A stretch of DNA of 64,000 nt from Kribbella pittospori (GTDB lineage: Bacteria; Actinomycetota; Actinomycetes; Propionibacteriales; Kribbellaceae): NCBI RefSeq assembly GCF_004331465.1, contig NZ_SJKB01000008.1:372001-436000 (forward strand), given 5' to 3'. A program made the position numbers and the translations under genes. Shown here piece by piece: positions 41,686 through 50,478 of this stretch (position 1 is its first letter; each line of letters begins with the position of its first letter). The notes beneath the pieces were generated by a model. It saw nothing but the letters and a program-made list of their open reading frames with translations, searched no databases and had not been told where the DNA came from.

Positions 41686-43604
41686 AGCGAGACCCTCCCG
41701 GCCGCGGAGTGGATCACGACCTTCGTCTTCTCGAGGAACCCCTCGCCCTCGATCACCCCGTCGTCGTCCGCCAACAGAACGGTTTCCCCGTCGAACGCGA
41801 TCCCGAAGCCCCGGACGAGGTCGAGCCGGCGCGCGCTCGCCGGCGCCGGCAGCAGCGCCGAGGTCGGTTCGATCGTCGTCAGCATGGTCGCCGTCGTACG
41901 ACGCTCCGCAGTGGCGCGCAGGGTGTGCATGGTCCGGGTCAACCGGAGACTCGGCGTACTCGACGTCGGATTCGCCTCCACCTCGGTGACGGCGGTCTCA
42001 ACCGTCAGCTGGGTGTGCAGGCGGACCCACGCCTGTGCGGATCCGGACCGCATCACGATGTCCTCGCCGACGATGAGCGGCCAGTCCGCGTGCAGCAGCA
42101 GCGTCCAGTCCCGGGGCGAGCGAGCAGCGCACCGATCCAGCAGCACAACCCGCCCGGCCGGAGTGAATACCAGCGTCCGATCGAGCCGGGTGATCTCCAA
42201 CTCGGCCGGGTACATCGCCGCGATCTCAGCTGTCCCGTGAGCGACACCGTCGGACGCCAGTACGTCGACCATCCGCGCCTGCCGCTCGTACGGCACACCC
42301 TTGTAGACGTGGTACCGGTCCTCGTCGGCGAACCCGTGCCCGTCGACCAGGATCAGATTGTGGTCCCCGGCCCGCTTCCGGTTGCTGTATCCCTCGTCGA
42401 CCGCCAGAAACGACCCGCGCGAGGTGAGCACGAACGACCCGGCATCGGGATGATGGTGACCGGCGCTCAACGTGTCCCACCCGCGCTCGGTGTCCAGCCG
42501 GTGCGAGGTCTCCCAGGCCCGGTGTCCGCCACCCGGAGAAGCCTTGAACGACACCATCGTTGCCTCGTCGTCCCATCCGGTCCGCGCGGTGACCAGCCCG
42601 AGGTCCGGGAAGTACGCCGACAACGGCGCCCTCTCCCGTGGCGACACCGGCTGCACCGATTCGTCGTACCAGAGCAACTCCAGGTAGGCCTCTGGCATGA
42701 CACCCGGTTTCACGCCACTCGCGTACGCCTCACGCCAGAAGAAGCGATCCGCGACCAGATCCCCGAGCCACTGCGCCTCGCCGATCCGGTAGGCGGACGC
42801 GAGCTTGTAGTACAGCGCGACACTGTGCCCGCTGCGACGGTCATGGCAGTCGCCGTGATCGATGTTCTCCTCGAATCCCGGCGCACACTGCTGCAACCGG
42901 TAGGAGAAGGTGTTCGCCAAGAACTTGCAGCGATCCCACCAGTCCAGACCCTCCTGGTCCTGCAGCAGATCCAGGTACGTCGCCAGCCACGGAACGCCGT
43001 ACCGCCAATAGACGACGCCCTCCATGTCGGAGCCATCGGCGGGCAGCAGGTCGATCACGGTCGCGAAGTTCGCCTTCGCCCGCTCGGTCCACTCGGTCTT
43101 GCCGAGCGCGTACCCAGCGGCGGCCAGCCCGGTGTAGCAGATCCAGTTGTGGTTCTGCCAGTACGACGAACTCCACCAGGAACCCTCGGACTCGACGGCG
43201 AACTCGTACAGCCGCGATCCCTGCAACTCCAGCTTCGCGCGCAGCTCGTCGGCCAGCACGAAGTCGTCGCCGAGCCAGGTGTACGCGAGCGACAACCCGT
43301 GCAGCAACCAACCCGCGTCGAGGTCGTGGTCGGGCAGGTGCGCCTTGCCCCAGTGCGGGAAGCCGATCGCGGCGGAGATCCAGCGCGCGGCCTCCGCGCG
43401 GTAGCCGGGGTCGCCGGTCAGCCGGTAGGCCAGCGCGAGGTTCGCCGCGGCGGGACCGAAGTACGTGATGCTCGCGGAGGGATGCTCGGTCGGAGGCGTC
43501 TGGGTGCGATACCAGTCGCATTGCTCGCGCAGCCGACGCCGCCGGACGGTATGCCGGCCCTCGAGCCCATCTCGCAGGTCGTCAAGGCGGTGCTCGATCA
43601 GCAT
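41682..43604 (-). CDS. Heparinase II/III-like polysaccharide lyase, first of two
   Basis: A 640-residue cytoplasmic protein. The N-terminal half is an alpha/alpha toroid (GPAAANLALAYRLTGDPGYR; WWSSSYWQNHNWICYTGLAA). The C-terminal half is beta-rich, with SAGHHHPDAGSFVLTSRGSF carrying the His/Asp motif and LAVDEGYSNRKRAGDHNLIL the conserved Glu/Tyr/His region of the heparinase II/III fold. Members cleave uronic-acid polysaccharides by beta-elimination. ATG 43604 overlaps the upstream stop by one base. Lack of a signal peptide implies action on imported oligosaccharides. The precise substrate cannot be stated. Confidence 0.85.
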   Translation of the reverse strand: MLIEHRLDDLRDGLEGRHTVRRRRLREQCDWYRTQTPPTEHPSASITYFGPAAANLALAYRLTGDPGYRAEAARWISAAIGFPHWGKAHLPDHDLDAGWLLHGLSLAYTWLGDDFVLADELRAKLELQGSRLYEFAVESEGSWWSSSYWQNHNWICYTGLAAAGYALGKTEWTERAKANFATVIDLLPADGSDMEGVVYWRYGVPWLATYLDLLQDQEGLDWWDRCKFLANTFSYRLQQCAPGFEENIDHGDCHDRRSGHSVALYYKLASAYRIGEAQWLGDLVADRFFWREAYASGVKPGVMPEAYLELLWYDESVQPVSPRERAPLSAYFPDLGLVTARTGWDDEATMVSFKASPGGGHRAWETSHRLDTERGWDTLSAGHHHPDAGSFVLTSRGSFLAVDEGYSNRKRAGDHNLILVDGHGFADEDRYHVYKGVPYERQARMVDVLASDGVAHGTAEIAAMYPAELEITRLDRTLVFTPAGRVVLLDRCAARSPRDWTLLLHADWPLIVGEDIVMRSGSAQAWVRLHTQLTVETAVTEVEANPTSSTPSLRLTRTMHTLRATAERRTTATMLTTIEPTSALLPAPASARRLDLVRGFGIAFDGETVLLADDDGVIEGEGFLEKTKVVIHSAAGRVSL

Positions 43605-45313
43605 CAGCGATCTCCGATCCGGTGTACGTGTCCGTCGACCGCTACCGCGTCGGCGGTCAGCTCGACGGCTACGGCTGTCATCGAGTAGACGGAGCAGAAG
43701 GTCGCCGCTGTGCCTACGACAGTCCAGTCGAGAGCAGGCCGAACCCGTTGCGGGTCGTCGGCCGGACCTGGTCCCGGCGAAGTCACTGGCACTCCGGGGC
43801 CAACGTGGTAGCCGTACAACGTCTCGTCGCCTACCCACGTGGTGTGCACCGCGCCCGGCCGGATGTCCACGCTCAGGTCGACGTCGGGCCGGAACTGCAG
43901 GACGATCTCCCGCTCCCGATCCGCGGTCACCCGGACGACGTCGACCAAGTAGTTGTCGCCAGCAATCACCTGCCGGGTCGCGTGCACACCCTCGTACCAG
44001 CCACTCAGCTCGGCCGTGACCGAGTTCTCGTCCCGCGTGAGCGTGCCCGTTGCTTCGTCCGGCTCGAGGCCGTCGATGCGGATGGTGGGGTGTGCTGCGG
44101 CGGACTTGTAGTGACGCCGCCACTGCGCATGGCCGTACGGCACCTGCCCGGGATCCGGCTGCCACGGCGTGGCCTTGCCATAGAGATAGAGCGCGAGCTT
44201 GTCGTGGTGCCCGTGCGATCCGCCGTGCGGGCCGTGGTCGAGGATCGCGTGGATCCCACCTGCCCGGACCACGGCGTACGAGCAGGTGATGGATAGCGGC
44301 CGCTTCGAGCCCGACCGCGGCGGCCCGTCGAACCACCCGTCGAACTTGTCCTCAAGACCGTCGTACTCCGGACCAACCTCAGCGCGAGCATGCGCAGCGA
44401 CAGCGTCGAGACCGTGGTTGGCGGTGAATTGCCGGGCCAGGGCGACGATCTCGAGCCACTCCAAGGCGAGCGGCGCTCGGCGGTACGGGCCGTCGTGGAG
44501 CGCGGGCAGGATGCCGCCGTCGGTGGCGATCCCGGCGAGCGCAGCGATCATCGCCTCCAGCCGATCCGGGACCTGCGCCGGGTCGGCACCATGAAGGCTC
44601 AGCAGATACGCGCGGAGCACAAAGCCGTGGTAGTACGTGCTGGCTTCCCACTCCCAGCCGTCCTCCCCAGTCGCCACCAGCAGATGCGCGAACTGACCGT
44701 GCTCACCGGTCAGCCATTCCTTCTCGCCGTCCCACGGCTCACCCCGAACCGCCGCCGCAGCCTGGCCGGCCGTCGTGCCCAACGCGTTGAACCATGCGGT
44801 GTAGTTCGAGGAGAACTTGTCCTGGGCAACCATCGCGTCGCGAGCCCGCCGCGCCCCGTCGACCATGTCGTCGAGCATCGGCAATGTCTCGGCCAGCTCC
44901 GCCCGTCCGGCCAGGTTGCGGATCGCATGCGCGATCGGCACACCCCAGACCGCATCGGTCAGCGCCTGGTGGAACAGTCGCCCGCGCTGCATCCATCCCT
45001 GCGCCTGCTCGTGCTCCCCGGACTTCGTCAGCTCCAGGTACAACCGCGCGTACGACGTGAGCAGCTCAGCACCACCACCGTCGTACGACAGCAGGCGGAT
45101 GTGCCTCGCCCACCAGTGATGCGCGAGCACCCGCCAGGCGCCGCGCACCGCCTCGGTGTCGACGCGGCAGCCGTACGCGCACGGTACGCCGCCGGCCGGA
45201 AACTCACCGGTTTCGAACGCGACGTGGTCGAGTTCGACGCCGTGGGCGGGACAGACGTACTGGTGCCACCATCCACCGCGCTCGGTCGGCGGATGCCCGG
45301 TCAGCGTGGCCAT
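43604..45313 (-). CDS. Heparinase II/III-like polysaccharide lyase, second of two
   Basis: A 569-residue protein that differs in its opening (GGWWHQYVCPAHGVELDHVA), with Cys residues that could bind zinc (YVCPAHG and VPCAYGC). The helical middle (NYTAWFNALGTTAGQAAAAV; WEWEASTYYHGFVLRAYLL) leads to HGPHGGSHGHHDKLALYLYG, the heparinase II/III His/Asp motif. WQPDPGQVPYGHAQWRRHYK follows. It is encoded 13 bases inside the SDR gene's 3' end and overlaps its downstream neighbour by one base. The pair suggests sequential action on one substrate. Confidence 0.84.
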   Translation of the reverse strand: MATLTGHPPTERGGWWHQYVCPAHGVELDHVAFETGEFPAGGVPCAYGCRVDTEAVRGAWRVLAHHWWARHIRLLSYDGGGAELLTSYARLYLELTKSGEHEQAQGWMQRGRLFHQALTDAVWGVPIAHAIRNLAGRAELAETLPMLDDMVDGARRARDAMVAQDKFSSNYTAWFNALGTTAGQAAAAVRGEPWDGEKEWLTGEHGQFAHLLVATGEDGWEWEASTYYHGFVLRAYLLSLHGADPAQVPDRLEAMIAALAGIATDGGILPALHDGPYRRAPLALEWLEIVALARQFTANHGLDAVAAHARAEVGPEYDGLEDKFDGWFDGPPRSGSKRPLSITCSYAVVRAGGIHAILDHGPHGGSHGHHDKLALYLYGKATPWQPDPGQVPYGHAQWRRHYKSAAAHPTIRIDGLEPDEATGTLTRDENSVTAELSGWYEGVHATRQVIAGDNYLVDVVRVTADREREIVLQFRPDVDLSVDIRPGAVHTTWVGDETLYGYHVGPGVPVTSPGPGPADDPQRVRPALDWTVVGTAATFCSVYSMTAVAVELTADAVAVDGHVHRIGDR

Positions 45314-46065
45314 GTGCCACCGTCGATGTCGATGGTGATCCCGGTCAGGTAGCCCGACGACGGCAGCGCCAGGAACCGGACCGCGTTCGCCACGTCCTCG
45401 ACCTGGCCGGCCCGGCCGATCGGCGTACCGGCGACCATCTTCGCCTGGGCTTCGGCGGTGGAGAACGTCTGGTGGAACGCAGTCTCGGCGATGTAGCCGG
45501 GTGCGACCGAGTTCACCGTGATGCCTCGCGGACCCAGCTCCTTGGCCAGGCCCTTGGTGAAGCCGCGGATCCCGGCCTTGGCCGCCGCGTAGATCACCGA
45601 GCCCGGACCGCCACCGTTGTGTGCGGCGAGCGAGGCCATCGTGATGATCCGCGGATTGGCCGATTGGGCCAGGTGCGGGATCGCGGCGCGGGAGGTGCGG
45701 AAGGTCGCGCCGAGGTTCACGTCGACGACCTGCTGGTAGTGCTCGTCGGACATCTCCTCGACCTTGACCCGGCCGATCAGGTGACCGGCGTTGCAGACCA
45801 GGACGTCCAGCCCACCGAGGAATCCGACCGTCTCGTCCAGCAGTCGGTCGACATCCGCCGTACTGGTGACGTCGGCACCGACCGCGATCGCCTTCCGGCC
45901 GAGGGCCTCGATGTCGGCGACGGTCTGCGCGGCCGCGTCGGCGGACTTGCCGTAGTGGACCACCACGTCCGCCCCGGCCGCCGCCAGACCGAGCGCGATC
46001 CCCCGGCCGATACCGTGCCCGGCCCCGGTCACCAGCGCCCGTGCGCCCTGCAGTTCCTCGGTCAT
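45301..46065 (-). CDS. SDR oxidoreductase of the lyase operon
   Basis: A 254-residue classical SDR. ALVTGAGHGIGRGIALGLAA is the NAD(P) loop, VLVCNAGHLIGRV the NAG motif, and YAAAKAGIRGFTKGLAKELG the YxxxK active site. The catalytic Ser is in TMASLAAHNGG. In polyuronate clusters such enzymes often reduce the keto-deoxy-uronate released by lyases (as KduD or DEH reductase does), which would fit here. ATG 46065 has GGAGAGGGACC upstream. It overlaps the next gene by 13 bases. Confidence 0.87.
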   Translation of the reverse strand: MTEELQGARALVTGAGHGIGRGIALGLAAAGADVVVHYGKSADAAAQTVADIEALGRKAIAVGADVTSTADVDRLLDETVGFLGGLDVLVCNAGHLIGRVKVEEMSDEHYQQVVDVNLGATFRTSRAAIPHLAQSANPRIITMASLAAHNGGGPGSVIYAAAKAGIRGFTKGLAKELGPRGITVNSVAPGYIAETAFHQTFSTAEAQAKMVAGTPIGRAGQVEDVANAVRFLALPSSGYLTGITIDIDGGTWPR

Positions 46066-46088
46066 AGGTCCCTCTCCTTCGCTCGATG

Positions 46089-46976
46089 TCATTTGATACC
46101 CGCGGTCGCGAACCCTTGGACGAAGTAGCGCTGCCCGATCAGGAACAGCACCACCATCGGCACCGTGGCCAGCGTCGTACCTGCCATCAGGAACGCCCAC
46201 TGCGTGTCGTTCTCGGTCCGGAACACCGAGAGTCCGACCTGGATCACTCGCAGGCTGTCGCTCTTGGTCACCAGCAGCGGCCAGAGGAAGTTGTTCCACG
46301 ACCCCTCGAAGGTGAGCAGCGCGACGGTGATGAACGCCGGCTTCACCAGCGGCGTCATGATCCGGGCATAAATACCCAGCTCACCGAGGCCGTCCAGCCG
46401 CGCCGCCTCCTCGAGCTCGACCGGCAGATCCAGGTAGAACTGCCGGAACAGGAACACCGAGAACGGACTGACCGCGCCCGGGATGATCAGCGCCCACCAC
46501 GTGTCCAGCCAGCCAGTGCCGCCCTGGCCAGTGATGTCGTTGCCGCCGAACAGCGGCATGAACCGCACGATCAGGAACTCCGGCAGGATCTTCGTGTACG
46601 TCGGGATCATCAGCGCACCCACGAACCCGAGGAAGATCAGCTGGCTGCCCCGGAACCGCAACCGCGCCAGCGCGTAACCGGCCATCGAGGCGATCACCAC
46701 GTTCAGCACGGTGTGACTAGCCGCGATGACGAAACTGTTCCGCGCGTACGTCGCGAACGGCGCGGCCCGCAACGCGTCCGCGTAGTTGCCGAAGGCCCAT
46801 TTCGTCGGGAGGATCCGGACCGGGAAGGCGGCGATGTCGGCCGGGGTCTTCACCGAGGTGAGCAGCATCCAGATGAACGGGACGATCATCACCACGGAGA
46901 TCGCGCCCAGGGTCAGGTAGAGCGCGATGCGGCCGGCCCGAACCCGGCGTACTCCGTCAACGACTGCCACGGTCAC
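46089..46976 (-). CDS. Carbohydrate ABC permease, MalG type (lyase operon)
   Basis: A 295-residue permease with six spans. The EAA loop is LPVELEEAARLDGLGELGIY. FEGSWNNFLWPLLVTKSDSL and the closing RYFVQGFATAGIK are standard for the family. It starts with GTG at 46974-46976 and overlaps the MalF-like gene by 20 bases. The SDR gene starts 24 bases downstream. It is part of the importer for the oligosaccharide that the lyases act on. Confidence 0.93.
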   Translation of the reverse strand: MTVAVVDGVRRVRAGRIALYLTLGAISVVMIVPFIWMLLTSVKTPADIAAFPVRILPTKWAFGNYADALRAAPFATYARNSFVIAASHTVLNVVIASMAGYALARLRFRGSQLIFLGFVGALMIPTYTKILPEFLIVRFMPLFGGNDITGQGGTGWLDTWWALIIPGAVSPFSVFLFRQFYLDLPVELEEAARLDGLGELGIYARIMTPLVKPAFITVALLTFEGSWNNFLWPLLVTKSDSLRVIQVGLSVFRTENDTQWAFLMAGTTLATVPMVVLFLIGQRYFVQGFATAGIK

Positions 46977-47898
46977 CTCCGGTGATCCGCCGGTTGACCA
47001 GCGTCAGCATCAGCAGCAGCGCGAACAGCACCAGGCTCTGCGCGCAGGCGTAGCCCATCCGGAACTCCCGGAACGCGGACTTGTAGATCTCGTACGTCAT
47101 CATCGTGGTGCTGTTCGCCGGACCGCCGTCGGTCAGGATGTACACCTGGTCGAACGACTGGAACGCGCCGATCACCGAGGTGACGAAGACGAAGAACGTG
47201 GCCGGCTTCAGCAACGGCACGGTCAGACTGAAGAACTGCCGCACCTTCGAGGCCCCGTCCACCGACGCCGCCTCGTACAACTCGCCCGGCAGGCTCTGCA
47301 GCGCGGCCAGGTAGATCAGCATCTTCAGTCCGATGCCCTGCCAGATGCCGACCACGATCACCGCCGGCATCGCCCAACTGGTCGAGGACAGCCAGTTCGG
47401 TCCGTCCAGGCCGAGGAACGACAGGATCGCGTTGGCCAGGCCGCTGCGCGGGTCGTAGATCCACAGCCAGACCAGCGCGACCGCGATCGTCGCGGTCACC
47501 TGCGGGATGAAGATCGCGGTCCGGAAGATCGCCCTGCCGGTCAGTTTGCTGTTCAGCATCAGCGCGATCAGCAGCGCGATCGTCATCGCCACCGGGACGG
47601 TGAAGAACGTGTAGACGCTGGTGTTCAGCACCGCCCGCCGGAACACGTCGTCGTGCACCAGATCGCGGAAGTTGTCCAGCCCGGCGAACCGCGGCGGCGT
47701 CAGTACGTCGTACGACGTGAAGCTCAGGACGACAGCCGCGACCAACGGGATGCCGATCCAGATGAGTGCGTGCAGCAAGGCGGGCGCGACCATCAGCAGA
47801 CCGGCACGTCTCCGGCTGCGCAGCAGGCGGCGTGGTTGGTTGGTGGCCGGACCAGGGACGACTTCGCTGACCCGCTCCGGCACCATCGTTTCGGTCAT
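46957..47898 (-). CDS. Carbohydrate ABC permease, MalF type (lyase operon)
   Basis: A 313-residue permease. A charged N-terminus (QPRRLLRSRRRAGLLMVAP) precedes six membrane spans. The EAA loop is LPGELYEAASVDGASKVRQF, and GGPANSTTMMTYEIYKSAFR is the last outer loop. ATG 47898 lies in an ATGA overlap with the binding-protein stop, so it is translationally coupled. The same frame read upstream to 48768 is antisense-like shadow of the binding-protein gene. Confidence 0.93.
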   Translation of the reverse strand: MTETMVPERVSEVVPGPATNQPRRLLRSRRRAGLLMVAPALLHALIWIGIPLVAAVVLSFTSYDVLTPPRFAGLDNFRDLVHDDVFRRAVLNTSVYTFFTVPVAMTIALLIALMLNSKLTGRAIFRTAIFIPQVTATIAVALVWLWIYDPRSGLANAILSFLGLDGPNWLSSTSWAMPAVIVVGIWQGIGLKMLIYLAALQSLPGELYEAASVDGASKVRQFFSLTVPLLKPATFFVFVTSVIGAFQSFDQVYILTDGGPANSTTMMTYEIYKSAFREFRMGYACAQSLVLFALLLMLTLVNRRITGGDRGSR

Positions 47899-49184
47899 AG
47901 GCGGGAGATCGCTTCCTTGCTCTGGTTCGCCAGCTCGTCGATCGCCTCCTTGGCGGTCCGCTGGCCCACCACCGCGGTCTCCAGAGTGGTCTTGATCTTC
48001 TCCCGGATCTCCATCCACGCCGGCGTACCACCCTCGGACCGCGCCTTGTCCATGTTGCCCAGGGCAAGCTTCACGAACCCGTTGTTCTTCACGTAGTCCG
48101 ACGTCTGCAGGTCCTGCACACCAGGCACCGCGCCACGCTGCGCAGCGGTCGGCAGGATGGTGTCCGGCGTACCCAGGAACTCGACCAGCGCCTGCGCCGC
48201 CGCGGCGTGCTTGGTCGTTGCCGAGCGGGACACCAAGGTGCCGCCCTGGAACATCGCGGGCACCCGGTTGGCCAGCATGAACGCGCCGACCTTGTCCTCC
48301 TTGAGCAACTCCGGCGTCTGCTCCTGCAACTGCACCCACAGCGAGTTGTTCGCCATCATCATCGCGGACCGGCCCTGCGCCAGGGTGCTCGGTTGACCCG
48401 CCGCGGACTTGAACGAGTAGTCGCCCGACTTGTCCTTGATCACGTCGAGGAACAGCTGCAACGCCTCGACGCCACGGTCGTCGTTGAACTTCACCTGCTG
48501 CCCGGACTCGTCGAACAGCGTGCCGTCGTTGGCGAACAGGAACGTCTCCCAGCACTGCCGCAGATCGATCGAGAACGGATCGAACCCGACCCGGGTCAGC
48601 TTGCCGGACCCGTCGGCGCGGGTCAGTTCCCTGGCCATGGCGCGGAGTTCGGTCCAGTCCTTCGGCGGCTGCTTGATGCCGGCCTCGGCGAACATGTCCT
48701 TGCGATAGGTGACGATCCGGGTGTCCAGGATCAACGGGAGCGCGTACAGCTTCCCGTCGTACCGGCATGGCTCGAGCACCCGGTCCTCATAGTCGAAGCG
48801 CTTGCCGAGGTCGTCGGGCAGCGCGGCGAGCACCTTCTTGTGCGCGAACGGCGGGATCCAGCCGACGCCGAGCATCACCACGTCCGGCATCAGGCCGCCG
48901 GCCAGGCCAGTGGTGAGCTTCTCGTTCAGCGCGGCGTACGTCGTGTAGTCGACCTTGACCGTGACGTTGGGATTCTTCTGCTTGAACGCGGGCAGCAGCT
49001 TGCCCTCCAGCAACTGCTTGCCGGTGCTGCCCTCGTAGATCGGGGTGAGCAGCGTGATCTCACCCTCGGCGGGCCCGTCGGCGGCCGCCTGGCCGTCGCC
49101 GGACGGCGCCGCGGAACACCCGGTGGCGGCGGCGAACGCGCCGAGCCCGAGGGCCGACAGGACTGATCTGCGGGTGTACTCCAT
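47895..49184 (-). CDS. Extracellular sugar-binding lipoprotein (lyase operon)
   Basis: A 429-residue binding protein. MEYTRRSVLSALGLGAFAAA carries the twin-arginine motif, and ATGC at 20-23 is the lipobox. LLPAFKQKNPNVTVKVDYTT is the start of the SBP_1 lobe, and EGEITLLTPIYEGSTGKQLL precedes it. ATG 49184 is used; the longer frame to 49553 reads through the operator region and LacI gene. It is the first gene of the eight-gene operon, which the divergent LacI regulator presumably controls. Confidence 0.92.
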   Translation of the reverse strand: MEYTRRSVLSALGLGAFAAATGCSAAPSGDGQAAADGPAEGEITLLTPIYEGSTGKQLLEGKLLPAFKQKNPNVTVKVDYTTYAALNEKLTTGLAGGLMPDVVMLGVGWIPPFAHKKVLAALPDDLGKRFDYEDRVLEPCRYDGKLYALPLILDTRIVTYRKDMFAEAGIKQPPKDWTELRAMARELTRADGSGKLTRVGFDPFSIDLRQCWETFLFANDGTLFDESGQQVKFNDDRGVEALQLFLDVIKDKSGDYSFKSAAGQPSTLAQGRSAMMMANNSLWVQLQEQTPELLKEDKVGAFMLANRVPAMFQGGTLVSRSATTKHAAAAQALVEFLGTPDTILPTAAQRGAVPGVQDLQTSDYVKNNGFVKLALGNMDKARSEGGTPAWMEIREKIKTTLETAVVGQRTAKEAIDELANQSKEAISRL

Positions 49185-49219
49185 GGCGCGCCTTTCGTGG
49201 TGCTGCGGGATAGGAGTGG

Positions 49220-49367
49220 TGCAACGATCTACCAATCGGCGCGGCGGAGCTGATGCGGACTGGTGCAACGATGCACCGCATGCTAGGAAGCGTTCTCCGC
49301 GATCGTCAAGAGGTCGGGCCGGTTCCGCTATCGCTCGACTTTCAGCCTCCGGTGATGCATCGTTGCA
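49220..49367. promoter_or_regulatory. Three LacI-type operators between the lyase operon and its regulator gene
   Basis: TGCAACGATGCA at 49264-49275 lies within the near-palindrome GGTGCAACGATGCACC. Its exact reverse complement TGCATCGTTGCA is at 49356-49367. A half-matching copy, TGCAACGATCTA, is at 49220-49231. The core agrees with the LacI-type consensus TGCAACGTTGCA. Confidence 0.75.
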
Positions 49368-49395
49368 CTGCGATCCGGCAGGCACGGGGTGAACG

Positions 49396-50469
49396 GTGAG
49401 GAAGAATGCGCGGGTGGGCATGGGTGAGGTGACGATCCAGCAGGTCGCGACCGAGGCGGGCGTCTCGCCGAGCACGGTGTCGAACCTGCTGAACGGGCGG
49501 AACCACCGGATGCTGCCGGAGACGCGGCAGCGGATCGAGACGGCGATCGACAAGCTCGGCTACCGGCCGAACCGGGCCGCCAGGCAACTGCGCACCGGCC
49601 GCAACACCACGATCGGCCTCGTCGTCCCCTCGGTCGGCAACCCGTTCTGGGGCGCGCTCGCGCGACACATCGAGTCGGCCGCGCTGGCCGAGGGCTACCA
49701 CGTGCTGCTATGCAACTCCGAGCGCGATCCGCGCCGCGAACGCGACTACATCGACGAGCTCTGGGCGGACGGCGTTCATGGGGTCGTGCTCTGTTCGTCG
49801 CTGCCGTCGCTCGAGCATGTGATGCCGCTGGTCGAGCGCGGACTGCAACTGGTCGCGTTCGACCGTACGTCGCAGGCCGGCGACCCGGCGTCGCTGGTGA
49901 GCATCAGCGTCGACAACGCGGTCGGCAGCCAGCTGGCGACACAGCACCTGACGGATCTCGGCCACCGACGGCTGGCGTACGTGTCCGGGGCGCTGGCGAG
50001 CGTGAACCGCAAGGAGCGGTACCGCGGCTTCGTCGCCGGGTTGGAGCAGGCCGGCCTTGATCCGGCGGAGGCGTTGCGCGCGCCGACCGGGAGCGGCGCT
50101 GACGACTTCGGGGATGTCGAGGCGTCGGAGCTTGGCCGTGCGGCGGCTGCGGAGCTGGTCGCGCTGGACGAGCCGCCGACCGCGATCGTGGCGATCAACG
50201 ACATGTGCGCGCTTGGTGTCTGCCGCGGGCTGCGCGACGGTGGGCTCGAGGTGGGCAAGGATGTGTCGGTCGTGGGGTTCGACGACATCGTGCTGGCGGA
50301 TCTGTACGCGCCGACGCTGACCACCGTGCGGCAGCCGATGCGTGAGATGGCGGCGGCCGCGTTCAGCCAACTGCGGTCGCGGCTGGATGACCCCGGGCCG
50401 TCGCAGGGGCAGTCGCTGCTCTTCCGGCCCGAGTTGATCGTGCGCGAGTCCACTGCGCCTCCGCCGTAG
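49396..50469 (+). CDS. LacI-family repressor of the polysaccharide lyase operon
   Basis: A 357-residue regulator (GTG 49396), or slightly shorter if it starts at GTG 49414 or ATG 49420. VTIQQVATEAGVSPSTVSNL, then LNGRNHRMLPETRQRIETAI, is the helix-turn-helix and hinge. GLVVPSVGNPFWGALARHIE begins the ligand-binding core, and VVGFDDIVLADLYAPTLTTV is the family end. GAGGAAG lies nine bases before GTG 49414, making that start attractive too. It is divergent from the lyase operon with three operators between. It probably binds the sugar product or a phosphosugar. Confidence 0.93.
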   Translation: MRKNARVGMGEVTIQQVATEAGVSPSTVSNLLNGRNHRMLPETRQRIETAIDKLGYRPNRAARQLRTGRNTTIGLVVPSVGNPFWGALARHIESAALAEGYHVLLCNSERDPRRERDYIDELWADGVHGVVLCSSLPSLEHVMPLVERGLQLVAFDRTSQAGDPASLVSISVDNAVGSQLATQHLTDLGHRRLAYVSGALASVNRKERYRGFVAGLEQAGLDPAEALRAPTGSGADDFGDVEASELGRAAAAELVALDEPPTAIVAINDMCALGVCRGLRDGGLEVGKDVSVVGFDDIVLADLYAPTLTTVRQPMREMAAAAFSQLRSRLDDPGPSQGQSLLFRPELIVRESTAPPP

Positions 50470-50478
50470 GGTGGGGGC

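Noticed and set aside
41709..43688. 659-residue plus-strand ORF
   Set aside because: Antisense of the heparinase II/III-like gene; composition typical of shadow frames.
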